21,686 nucleotides of DNA from CAXBID01 sp049791475 (GTDB lineage: Bacteria; Bacteroidota; Bacteroidia; Flavobacteriales; Flavobacteriaceae), in the NCBI GenBank assembly GCA_049791475.1, contig JBAQZZ010000216.1, positions 1-21,686 on the forward strand, read 5' to 3'. The notes under the pieces were generated by a model, which worked only from the letters and a program-made list of their open reading frames with translations, was not told the DNA's origin and did not search any database. The position numbers and the translations under genes were made by a program. Positions 14,829 to 21,600 of this stretch are shown in pieces. The first letter of the stretch is position 1. Each line of letters begins with the position of its first letter.

Positions 14829-15871
14829 TGCAGACAAAATTTAAAAAATCATATCGATTTGCAATATTCACGTCGTTCTATATAACCTTATATATAACGC
14901 TTTTGATGAGCGTTTTTTTGTATTACTTTTTTGAGCTTAACTGGTTGCCAATACTTCTGTTTTTTGTGAGTGTTTATCTATTTACTTTCCTTGTAATTCA
15001 ATATAGAGTTGAGCGATTTATATACAGACGTGTAAAAAAAATATACGACGATTTAACACTCTTAGAATCTGCAAGCTTAACAAAAGGTGCTATTACTACA
15101 GATATGCGAACACTTACGCAAGAAATAGATAAGTTTGCTAGAGATAAAAAAATAGAAATTGAAACGCTTAAAGTTCGAGAAAAATATAGAAAAGAATTTC
15201 TTGGAAATGTATCGCATGAATTAAAAACGCCCCTTTTTACAGTTCAAGGTTATATTTTAACATTACTTGATGGTGCTATGAACGACAAAGATATTAGAGA
15301 AAAATATCTTGAAAGAGCTAGCAAAGGTATAGAAAGATTAGGCTACATAATTAAAGATTTAGACATGATAACCAAGTTGGAAGTTGGAGATTTAAGTCTT
15401 AAAATGGAAACGTTTAACATTGTAGAGTTAGTAGAGAATGTTTTTGATATGCTTGAAATGAAAGCTTCCAAAAAGAAGATAACCGTAACTTTTGATATGG
15501 ATTATCAAAATTCTATTAGGGTTAAAGCTGATAAAGAACGTATCCAACAAGTGCTTGCAAATTTAATTGTGAATTCAATCAAATATGGCAGGTATAAAGG
15601 AACTACAGAAGTAAGTATAGAAAACTTAATAAAAAATAAAGTTATTGTTAGAGTTACAGATAATGGTGAAGGTATTTCTAGCGAACATTTACCGCGTTTA
15701 TTCGAACGTTTTTATCGCGTTGATAAAAGTGGCTCTCGAAAAGAAGGCGGTTCAGGTCTAGGCTTATCCATTGTGAAACATATTATTGAGGCTCACGATG
15801 AAAAAATATATGTAGAAAGTGAATACGGTGTAGGTAGTGAGTTTTCATTCACGCTCGAAAAGGCTGAATAA
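14828..15871 (+). CDS. Sensor histidine kinase with minimal extracytoplasmic loop
   Basis: 347-residue membrane histidine kinase, partner of the preceding regulator. Two helices (about residues 11-34 and 39-58) are joined by only about four residues (ELNW), so there is no extracytoplasmic sensing domain. A HAMP-like linker follows (RRVKKIYDDLTLLESA, then a helical stretch up to 120). HisKA has phospho-acceptor His130 in FLGNVSHELKTPLFTVQGYI. The ATPase domain has the N box around Asn245/Asn249 (QQVLANLIVNSIKYG), G1 VTDNGEG (Asp278), the F box LFERFYRVDKS and G2 GGSGLGLS (307-314). No PAS domain is visible, unlike E. coli PhoR. Its last 27 bases overlap the end of the convergent glycosyltransferase gene. 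Confidence 0.95.
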   Translation: MQTKFKKSYRFAIFTSFYITLYITLLMSVFLYYFFELNWLPILLFFVSVYLFTFLVIQYRVERFIYRRVKKIYDDLTLLESASLTKGAITTDMRTLTQEIDKFARDKKIEIETLKVREKYRKEFLGNVSHELKTPLFTVQGYILTLLDGAMNDKDIREKYLERASKGIERLGYIIKDLDMITKLEVGDLSLKMETFNIVELVENVFDMLEMKASKKKITVTFDMDYQNSIRVKADKERIQQVLANLIVNSIKYGRYKGTTEVSIENLIKNKVIVRVTDNGEGISSEHLPRLFERFYRVDKSGSRKEGGSGLGLSIVKHIIEAHDEKIYVESEYGVGSEFSFTLEKAE

Positions 15872-16900
15872 TTTCGGGTAATCAACTTCATGATTAAAGG
15901 CTTTTAAACCTTCAAAATCATCAATAGTATTTAATTTTTTTAAAGTAAATTCATCTTGTTTGCAGCTTGGTACAAGATTTAAATCGGTTAATCTTTTAGC
16001 TAAATATTCTTGTTCAAATTGCCCCGGAGTTGGTATAAAAAAAGCTTTTTTATTCAATTTAGCTAAATCCATAACCGTTGTATAACCTGATCTTGAAATA
16101 ATTAATGCACTCTCATTAATGGTTTTTTCAAGTGAGTCAGAGGTCATAAAATTATAAACTTTAATATTTCCTAAAACTTTAATGGTTTGTTCTTGTTCCA
16201 TAATACCTTTTACAAAAACTATTTTTCCTTGATAAGGGTTTAGTGCTTTTAAAAGTTTTTCTTCTAAAAATGTGCGTTGAGGCTCAGGTCCAGAAATTAA
16301 AACCATAATATCATAAGTGATTTTTTGTTGCTTTTTTTCGAACCTACTCAATGGTCCAATATATTCTGTTGGGATTTCAAAAGTATCTGGATGACCAAGT
16401 TTTCCGCTCAAATTGGGTTCGTTTTTTACATCGGGAACCCAACAAACATCAAATTTTTTTATAATTTGCGAGTGCATTTTAGTACTAAGCCAAGTTGTAT
16501 TTCCGCTTAAAACATGAAGCTGATGTGTTATAAAAACAGAGGGTACTTTTTTACTATATACACCAAGTCTGTTATCCGAAATAATTCCAGCAATATCATG
16601 CCTTTCTATAATTTTTTTAGTTGCTATTTTTTCAGCGCTAATGGCTTTAATAAGTTTAGGTAAGTCCATTAAAAGTTTTAACTTAAAATTTTTACCTTTT
16701 TTAGCATAAGTTACATGGTATGCTGGAAGTTCTATAGTTGAAATATTTGGAAATTCTTTTTGTAATAATTTTAAAGCATCTCCATCGCTTGCAATAATAG
16801 GTTGATAATAATGTGCAATTAATGCTTTAATTATTGGAATGCTTCGTGTAGCATGACCCAACCCCCAATTTAAAGGCGCTACTAAAATTTTTTTCTTCAT
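15845..16900 (-). CDS. GT-B glycosyltransferase (MurG-like C-terminal fold)
   Basis: 351-residue glycosyltransferase-like protein, soluble. The N-terminus KILVAPLNWGLGHATRSIPI has the Gly-rich acceptor loop GLGHATR (13-19) typical of MurG/GT28-like and MJ1255-like proteins. The middle contains FITHQLHVLSG and CWVPDV. The C-terminal donor domain shows MVLISGPEPQR, a Ser/Arg-Ser-Gly motif in LIISRSGYTTVMDLAKLNKKAFFIPTPGQFEQEYLAKRL, and a short acidic-basic end. Donor and acceptor are unknown. It overlaps the kinase gene by 27 bases tail to tail and is divergent from trmB, with its own -7 element. Nothing in the sequence ties it to the two-component system. Confidence 0.82.
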   Translation of the reverse strand: MKKKILVAPLNWGLGHATRSIPIIKALIAHYYQPIIASDGDALKLLQKEFPNISTIELPAYHVTYAKKGKNFKLKLLMDLPKLIKAISAEKIATKKIIERHDIAGIISDNRLGVYSKKVPSVFITHQLHVLSGNTTWLSTKMHSQIIKKFDVCWVPDVKNEPNLSGKLGHPDTFEIPTEYIGPLSRFEKKQQKITYDIMVLISGPEPQRTFLEEKLLKALNPYQGKIVFVKGIMEQEQTIKVLGNIKVYNFMTSDSLEKTINESALIISRSGYTTVMDLAKLNKKAFFIPTPGQFEQEYLAKRLTDLNLVPSCKQDEFTLKKLNTIDDFEGLKAFNHEVDYPKLFSLFERE

Positions 16901-16956
16901 AATTTAATATGATGTGATTTTCTTTTATAGTTGAAACTAGAAAATTCACTTAAATT

Positions 16957-16964
16957 CAAAGTTA
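16957..16964 (-). promoter_or_regulatory. Promoter -7 element of the GT-B gene
   Basis: The minus strand reads TAACTTTG, an exact TAnnTTTG, 57 bases upstream of the ATG at 16900. It lies 28 bp from the opposing trmB element, so the two promoters are back to back. Confidence 0.5.
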
Positions 16965-16992
16965 AGTATAATATTACTCTTTTATATTTCCT

Positions 16993-17000
16993 TAATTTTG
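16993..17000 (+). promoter_or_regulatory. trmB operon promoter -7 element
   Basis: TAATTTTG is an exact TAnnTTTG, 29 bases before the GTG start of trmB, and probably serves the trmB, LysE-type and ATL genes together. Confidence 0.55.
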
Positions 17001-17028
17001 CCAAATAATTAAAAATTTGTATTAATCT

Positions 17029-17703
17029 GTGGGAAGTAAAAATAAACTTAGGCGTTTTAAAGAAAACGAGACTTTTTCAAACGTGTTTCAACCAACCAGA
17101 GAGGAATTGGTGAATTCAAATTTCAATTTGAAAGGGCATTGGAGAACTATTGTTTTTAAAAACGATAACCCATTAGTTTTAGAATTAGGCTGCGGAAAAG
17201 GTGAATATGCAACAGCATTAGCTCAAAAACATCCAAATAAAAATTTTATAGGCATAGACATAAAAGGGGCTCGTTTTTGGCGAGGTGCAAAAACTGCTCT
17301 TGAAGAAAATATATCAAACGTTGCCTTTTTGCGTACACAAATAGAACTTATTGACCATGCTTTTGCAAATAACGAAGTTGATGAAATTTGGATTACATTC
17401 CCAGATCCGCAAATTAAATATAAGCGCACAAAACATAGAATGACCAACGCTACTTTTTTAAAACGTTATAAAACGATATTAAAACCAGAAGGCATTGTAA
17501 ATTTAAAAACAGATAGCGAATTTATGCACGGTTACACACTCGGTTTATTACATGGAGCTGGCCATGATGTGCTTTACGCTAACCATAATGTTTATAAACA
17601 AGAAGGCAGTCCTGAAGAAGTTACAAGCATTCAAACCTTTTACGAATCGCAATATTTAGAGCAAAACAAACCAATTACGTATATTCGGTTTAAAATAAAA
17701 TAG
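17029..17703 (+). CDS. trmB: tRNA (guanine-N7-)-methyltransferase
   Basis: Methylates N7 of guanine 46 in the variable loop of tRNAs using S-adenosylmethionine. 224 residues, normal size. SAM-binding motif I is LVLELGCGKGEYATALA, followed by FIGIDIKGARFWRGAKTA (motif II) and VDEIWITFPDPQIKYKRTKHRM, which contains the family's diagnostic FPDP. The C-terminus has the substrate-binding TSIQTFYESQYL. The start is GTG, followed by GSKNKLRRFKENETF, the usual N-terminus in this phylum. The first in-frame ATG would cut into the fold, so the GTG is preferred. It ends 2 bases before the LysE-type gene. Confidence 0.96.
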   Translation: MGSKNKLRRFKENETFSNVFQPTREELVNSNFNLKGHWRTIVFKNDNPLVLELGCGKGEYATALAQKHPNKNFIGIDIKGARFWRGAKTALEENISNVAFLRTQIELIDHAFANNEVDEIWITFPDPQIKYKRTKHRMTNATFLKRYKTILKPEGIVNLKTDSEFMHGYTLGLLHGAGHDVLYANHNVYKQEGSPEEVTSIQTFYESQYLEQNKPITYIRFKIK

Positions 17704-17705
17704 TA

Positions 17706-18335
17706 GTGAATATAACATTTATCTTTTTTTTAGGCTTAATAGTTGCTTTAATTGGTGTTATTCCACCAGGTTTATTAAACATGACTGCTGCTAAAATAAG
17801 TTTAAAAGAAGGTCATGTAAGAGGTGTTATGTTTTCTATTGGAGTTTGTGTTATTGTGCTAGCTCAAACCTATTTAGCGGCTATTTTTGCTAGGTATTTA
17901 AGTATGCACCCAGAAGTGATTGACATTTTACAACGCGTAGCTTTTGTTATTTTTATTTTAATTACCATATATTTTTTATTTATTGCCAAATCTCAACCTC
18001 AGTCGCAAATTCAACCAAAAATAAAAAGTAAACACAGTCGCTTTTTTCAAGGTGTATTTTTGTCTGCGATTAATGTGTTTCCTATTCCATATCAAGCCTA
18101 TATGACCATAACGCTGGCTTCAATAGGCTGGTTAGATTTTAGTCAAATTAGTATTATTTCTTATATTTCAGGAGCAGCCATGGGCACTTTTGTAACGCTT
18201 TATATGTATATTTTCTTTTTTGAAAAAATAAGAGGAAAAGCATTTACTTCTCAAAAGAGTATGAACTATGTTATTGGCGGAATTACAGGTGTTATTTCTA
18301 TTGTAACTTTAATTAATATAATTAGAGAATTTTAG
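17706..18335 (+). CDS. LysE/RhtB-type amino-acid exporter family protein
   Basis: 209-residue integral membrane protein of the LysE translocator superfamily, which exports amino acids or other small metabolites. It has six hydrophobic helices, and the first contains the family motif GVIPPGLLNMTAAKISLKEG. A basic, Gln/Lys-rich loop (SQPQSQIQPKIKSKHSR) separates helices three and four, and AINVFPIPYQAYM follows. The substrate is unknown. The start codon is GTG, 2 bases after the trmB stop, and the ATG of the ATL gene follows its stop by 2 bases, so the three genes are very tightly packed and probably translationally coupled. Confidence 0.85.
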   Translation: MNITFIFFLGLIVALIGVIPPGLLNMTAAKISLKEGHVRGVMFSIGVCVIVLAQTYLAAIFARYLSMHPEVIDILQRVAFVIFILITIYFLFIAKSQPQSQIQPKIKSKHSRFFQGVFLSAINVFPIPYQAYMTITLASIGWLDFSQISIISYISGAAMGTFVTLYMYIFFFEKIRGKAFTSQKSMNYVIGGITGVISIVTLINIIREF

Positions 18336-18337
18336 TA

Positions 18338-18667
18338 ATGAAACCAGAAACACTCAATTTTTTCGATAAAGTATACCAAGTTGCTAAGTTAATACCTCAC
18401 GGTAAAGTAACTAGTTATGGAGCCATTGCTAGGTATTTAGGAGCGGCAAAAAGTGCAAGAATGGTTGGTTATGCTATGAATGGTTCGGGAGGAAAAAATG
18501 TTCCCGCACATCGGGTTGTAAATAGAAAAGGTTTGCTTACAGGTAAACATCATTTTGATGGTACTAATCTGATGCAGCAATTATTAGAAAGTGAAGGTAT
18601 TGAAGTTATTGAAAATCAAATTCAAAACTTTGATGAGGTGTTTTGGGATCCTAATGTATTACTCTAA
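18338..18667 (+). CDS. Alkyltransferase-like (ATL) DNA repair protein
   Basis: 109-residue protein matching only the DNA-binding domain of O6-alkylguanine-DNA alkyltransferases. The helix-turn-helix is GKVTSYGAIARYLGAAKSARMVGYAM, with the finger Arg41. The active-site motif, normally PCHRV, reads PAHRV (56-60), so the acceptor Cys is Ala57 and no alkyl transfer is possible. Such ATL proteins bind alkylated guanine, flip it out and flag it for nucleotide excision repair. The conserved loop VVNRKGLLTGK is intact. It is last in the trmB-lysE-ATL group and nearly abuts the convergent gene on the other strand (4-base gap). Confidence 0.9.
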   Translation: MKPETLNFFDKVYQVAKLIPHGKVTSYGAIARYLGAAKSARMVGYAMNGSGGKNVPAHRVVNRKGLLTGKHHFDGTNLMQQLLESEGIEVIENQIQNFDEVFWDPNVLL

Positions 18668-18671
18668 AAAA

Positions 18672-19043
18672 TCAACTTGCTTTTTTAATATTTTCTTTTT
18701 TATGAGCTAATTTTAAAACACTTGAAAGTAAATTAGTTTCGTTATTAAAAAGAGATTCTTTTAAAAGTTGCATTTCTTCTTCAATGTTTTCTTTAACCGT
18801 TTTCTTTAATTTATCAGTAAAATCTAAATTAAAAACCTTTTTGTAAAGAAAAACATGATTAGAAAGTGTAACGTGTTCGTCGCCTATACAAATAGAAATT
18901 TCATTTTCTGAATCAATAAGAAAATATTCATCAGAAATGGGTGATATTAATTTCTTTATATCTTTTTTGTTCGAATACTCCTCAACAATGTTAATAATAT
19001 GTTGAGCATCTTCTGTTAACGGTTTTTTCTTTAAACTAAACAT
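18672..19043 (-). CDS. Hypothetical protein, soluble, 123 residues
   Basis: Not recognised. There is no signal peptide, membrane helix or metal-binding motif. The N-terminal half has an alternating strand pattern (YFLIDSENEISICIGDEHVTLSNHVFLYKKVFNL), and the C-terminal half is charged and helical (LKKTVKENIEEEMQLLKESLF, then LSSVLKLAHKKENIKKAS). The ATG at 19043 begins MFSLKKKPL, and a -7 element lies 53 bases upstream. Codon use resembles the neighbours, so it is likely a real gene. It is an isolated minus-strand gene between two plus-strand operons, and nothing in the neighbourhood suggests a role. Confidence 0.65.
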   Translation of the reverse strand: MFSLKKKPLTEDAQHIINIVEEYSNKKDIKKLISPISDEYFLIDSENEISICIGDEHVTLSNHVFLYKKVFNLDFTDKLKKTVKENIEEEMQLLKESLFNNETNLLSSVLKLAHKKENIKKAS

Positions 19044-19095
19044 TTTTTTAATAATTTATCTTGATTATAAAATCAAGGGTTTCACTATTATTAAA

Positions 19096-19103
19096 CAAAC
19101 TTA
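19096..19103 (-). promoter_or_regulatory. Promoter -7 element of the hypothetical gene
   Basis: The minus strand reads TAAGTTTG, an exact TAnnTTTG, 53 bases before the ATG at 19043. Confidence 0.45.
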
Positions 19104-19356
19104 ATACCAAATTCTCTAGAAAAAAAATGGCACTTGTTTTTAGTCCGAAATAATTGTTTTTCAACTATTTAACGATAAAGTTTTCGCTTAAAAGTAATTA
19201 AATAGGGATGTTCAGTTGTCTAATATGTCATTAATAATTTAGTTATTAGATGAAAGAACCAGAATGTTTATGATCTTATTTTTTTGTCCATTTTTTATAA
19301 GAATCAAACAAAGCGATAAATAAAAAATCTAGCTTCATATTTATATCTTTATTATT

Positions 19357-19364
19357 TATCTTTG
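19357..19364 (+). promoter_or_regulatory. mrp-nifU promoter -7 element
   Basis: TATCTTTG is an exact TAnnTTTG, 24 bases before the mrp ATG. Confidence 0.55.
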
Positions 19365-19387
19365 CTGTTTAGAATTAATCTGAATAA

Positions 19388-20524
19388 ATGAAACTCAATA
19401 AACAAGATATATTAAAAGCGCTAGAAACAATAACAGTTCCTGGTGAAGGACAAAATATGGTAGAAAGTGGTGCGGTAAAAAACATAGTTACTTTTGCCGA
19501 TGAGGTTATTGTTGATATCACTATCAAAAACCCAAGTTTACAAGCTAAAAAACGTACGGAAGTTGATATTCTAAAAACCATACATGAGCAGGTTTACGAA
19601 AAAGCTAAAATTACAGTAAATGTAAAAGTAGAAGCGCCAATTGCGGCAAAAACTAATGTTATTAAAGGAAAAGCCATTCCTGGAATAAAAAATATTGTTG
19701 CTGTAGCTTCTGGTAAAGGCGGTGTAGGTAAATCTACTGTTACAGCAAATTTAGCAGTAACTTTAGCTAAAATGGGATTTAAAGTTGGTGTTTTAGATGC
19801 CGATATTTACGGCCCTTCAATGCCCATTATGTTTAATGTTGAAGCCGAAAAACCTTTAGCAGTTAATGTTGATGGAAAATCTAAAATGAAACCAGTTGAA
19901 AATTATGGTGTAAAAATATTGTCTATTGGTTTTTTTACGCAACCTAATCAAGCGGTGGTTTGGAGAGGGCCAATGGCAGCTAAAGCATTAAATCAAATGA
20001 TTTTTGATGCCGCTTGGGGCGAAATTGATTTCTTGTTATTAGATTTACCTCCAGGAACTGGCGATATTCATTTAAGTATCATGCAATCGTTGCCAATTAC
20101 AGGGGCAGTTGTTGTGAGTACACCGCAAAATGTAGCGTTGGCAGATGCTAGAAAAGGCGTGGCTATGTTTCAACAGGAAAGTATTAACGTGCCTGTTTTA
20201 GGAATTATTGAAAATATGGCTTATTTTACACCAGATGAGTTGCCAAATAATAAGTATTACATATTTGGAAAAGAAGGGGCAAAAAACCTAGCTAAAGATT
20301 TAGAAATTCCTTTTTTAGGCGAATTGCCATTAGTACAAAGTATAAGAGAGGCAGGCGATGTTGGTCGTCCAGCAGCATTACAAATAGCAACACCATTAGA
20401 GAAGGCATTTGAAAAGCTGACTCAAAATGTGGTGCAAGAAGTGGTAAGAAGAAATGATGATTTACCGCCAACAGAAGCAATAAAAATCACCACTATGGCT
20501 GGATGTGCAGCTGTTAAAAAATAA
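19388..20524 (+). CDS. apbC: Mrp/ApbC Fe-S cluster carrier ATPase
   Basis: 378-residue P-loop NTPase that carries and transfers Fe-S clusters to apo-proteins in the cytoplasm. The N-terminal MIP18/DUF59 domain covers residues 5-85. The deviant Walker A GKGGVGKST (109-117) carries the signature Lys, and VLDADIYGPSMPIM, VWRGPMAAKAL, DLPPGTGDIHLS and VSTPQNVALADARKG follow. The usual NMSxFxCPxC cysteine pair is absent: here it reads ENMAYFTPDELP (275-286), as in other Bacteroidota members I recall. A lone Cys remains near the end (TTMAGCAAV). It is followed after 3 bases by a NifU-domain gene, which supports the Fe-S role. Confidence 0.94.
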   Translation: MKLNKQDILKALETITVPGEGQNMVESGAVKNIVTFADEVIVDITIKNPSLQAKKRTEVDILKTIHEQVYEKAKITVNVKVEAPIAAKTNVIKGKAIPGIKNIVAVASGKGGVGKSTVTANLAVTLAKMGFKVGVLDADIYGPSMPIMFNVEAEKPLAVNVDGKSKMKPVENYGVKILSIGFFTQPNQAVVWRGPMAAKALNQMIFDAAWGEIDFLLLDLPPGTGDIHLSIMQSLPITGAVVVSTPQNVALADARKGVAMFQQESINVPVLGIIENMAYFTPDELPNNKYYIFGKEGAKNLAKDLEIPFLGELPLVQSIREAGDVGRPAALQIATPLEKAFEKLTQNVVQEVVRRNDDLPPTEAIKITTMAGCAAVKK

Positions 20525-20527
20525 GAT

Positions 20528-20773
20528 ATGACTACAGAAGAACTAAGATTAAACGTCGAAAAAGCTTTGGATGAAATTCGGCCATTTTTACAAAGTGATG
20601 GTGGCGATATTTCATTATTATCTATTGAAGATAATGATACTCTTGTAAAAGTGCAGTTGCAAGGTGCTTGTGTGGGTTGTAGTGTAAACCAAATGACCTT
20701 AAAATCTGGTGTAGAAATGACAATTAAAAAATATGCACCTCAAATACAGCAGGTAGTCAATATAGAACTTTAG
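20528..20773 (+). CDS. NifU C-terminal domain Fe-S scaffold/carrier
   Basis: 81-residue stand-alone NifU C-terminal (Nfu) domain that binds an Fe-S cluster between two monomers and delivers it to targets. The diagnostic cysteine pair is GACVGCSV (Cys48, Cys51), preceded by the family's IRPFLQSDGGDISL and followed by QMTLKSGVEMTIKKYAPQI. There is no N-terminal IscU or degenerate domain. It lies 3 bases after mrp, so the two form an operon. A ferredoxin gene 201 bases downstream has its own promoter. Confidence 0.94.
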   Translation: MTTEELRLNVEKALDEIRPFLQSDGGDISLLSIEDNDTLVKVQLQGACVGCSVNQMTLKSGVEMTIKKYAPQIQQVVNIEL

Positions 20774-20832
20774 AGATTAATTCTATAAAACCATCAGTTA
20801 AATCAGTCATCTTTTACTCATGTTCTTTCAAT

Positions 20833-20864
20833 AAATATAGAATTTTATCAATTCTTTATTTTTT
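20833..20864 (+). terminator. Weak AT-rich terminator after the NifU-domain gene
   Basis: Arms at 20833-20844 and 20850-20861 (core agaatt/aattct) pair with one T.T mismatch around a 5-base loop, and the stem runs into a T stretch. The stem is nearly all A-T, so stability is low. Confidence 0.35.
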
Positions 20865-20918
20865 CATGTAACTTTTCAAATTAGTTTTTAAAACGTATTA
20901 AAATACACTAGCAAACTT

Positions 20919-20926
20919 TAAATTTG
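20919..20926 (+). promoter_or_regulatory. Ferredoxin promoter -7 element
   Basis: TAAATTTG is an exact TAnnTTTG, 49 bases upstream of the ferredoxin ATG. Confidence 0.5.
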
Positions 20927-20974
20927 TGGCATTAAATGTGATATGCATTTTGTAAGAATAACAAAACCGAATTA

Positions 20975-21304
20975 ATGAGTGATATTAATATTAAAATAAC
21001 GGATAGAGATGGTGTAAAGCACCATGTTTTGGCACCTACAGATATGGCTATGAACCTCATGGAAGTTGTAAGATCTTATGAGCTTGCGCCAGAAGGAACC
21101 ATTGGAGTGTGTGGTGGTATGGCTATGTGTGCGTCTTGCCAATGCTATATATTAAGTGAAACTGAATTACCAGAAATGAGTGATGATGAAGAGGCTATGT
21201 TATCTGAGGCTTTTGATGTAAAAGATAATTCGCGTTTAGGTTGTCAAATTCAAATGACTCCAGAAATGGAAGGTCTTGAAGTGGAGTTGGCTCCAGAAAG
21301 TTAA
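20975..21304 (+). CDS. Adrenodoxin-type [2Fe-2S] ferredoxin
   Basis: 109-residue electron carrier of the adrenodoxin/ISC ferredoxin type. Cluster ligands are Cys46, Cys52 and Cys55 in GVCGGMAMCASCQCY (C-x5-C-x2-C) and Cys90 in SRLGCQIQM. An extra Cys57 next to the third ligand is not usual for a ligand position. An acidic stretch (ETELPEMSDDEEAMLSEAFDV) matches the interaction helix of adrenodoxins. The position after mrp and nifU suggests a part in Fe-S cluster assembly, although it could also serve other reductases. It is transcribed from its own promoter, and a small convergent gene follows after 26 bases. Confidence 0.95.
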   Translation: MSDINIKITDRDGVKHHVLAPTDMAMNLMEVVRSYELAPEGTIGVCGGMAMCASCQCYILSETELPEMSDDEEAMLSEAFDVKDNSRLGCQIQMTPEMEGLEVELAPES

Positions 21305-21330
21305 AATTAATCGTTGTTTTAATATTTATT

Positions 21331-21600
21331 TTAAAAATAGACAAGTATAAAAACTATTATTAAAGTAATAGCGAACCAAAAGATAAGACCATTTCTTTTG
21401 GCCTTTTTGGCTTCAATCAATTTATTTTCGAAACGATACTTTTTAAACCTTTCCAATTCAGATTCTGAAAAATGATCATCTCGGTGTCTGTGTTTTGTGG
21501 TGAAAAATGGCAGAAAGAAAAAAGTCATCCACTCTGAATGAGTAAGTGATGCTTTTTGTCTGTTTGATTCGTTCTCTTTTTCGAGATTTTTATTTATCAT
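21331..21600 (-). CDS. Small hypothetical membrane protein
   Basis: 89 residues, not recognised. The first 65 residues are very polar, with a His/Arg/Asp cluster (TTKHRHRDDHFSESELERF) and a basic helix (NKLIEAKKAKRNG). One membrane helix at the very end (LIFWFAITLIIVFILVYF) makes it a tail-anchored type. A short hydrophobic piece (MTFFFLPFF) precedes the His cluster and might touch the membrane. There is no signal peptide, so the bulk should face the cytoplasm. Composition is like the neighbours; likely a real gene of unknown role. Confidence 0.65.
   Translation of the reverse strand: MINKNLEKENESNRQKASLTHSEWMTFFFLPFFTTKHRHRDDHFSESELERFKKYRFENKLIEAKKAKRNGLIFWFAITLIIVFILVYF

Larger units (their letters stand above)
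19044..19387. other. 344-bp non-coding stretch between divergent genes
   Basis: No open frame of useful length, tRNA or strong hairpin seen. It holds the divergent -7 elements of the unknown gene (19096-19103, minus) and mrp (19357-19364, plus). An AT-rich short inverted repeat (taataa/ttatta near 19230-19246) is too weak to name. It is the longest non-coding interval in the window, and what fills its middle 250 bases is unexplained. Confidence 0.6.

Noticed and set aside
14148..15871. PorX/PorY, the known T9SS-linked two-component system
   Set aside because: PorX is a receiver fused to a PglZ domain, whereas this regulator has an OmpR-type winged helix, so it is a different system.
20761..20787. 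tatagaa/ttctata inverted repeat at the end of the NifU-domain gene
   Set aside because: Seven A-T-rich pairs around a 13-base loop overlapping the stop codon, without a T tract; probably chance.
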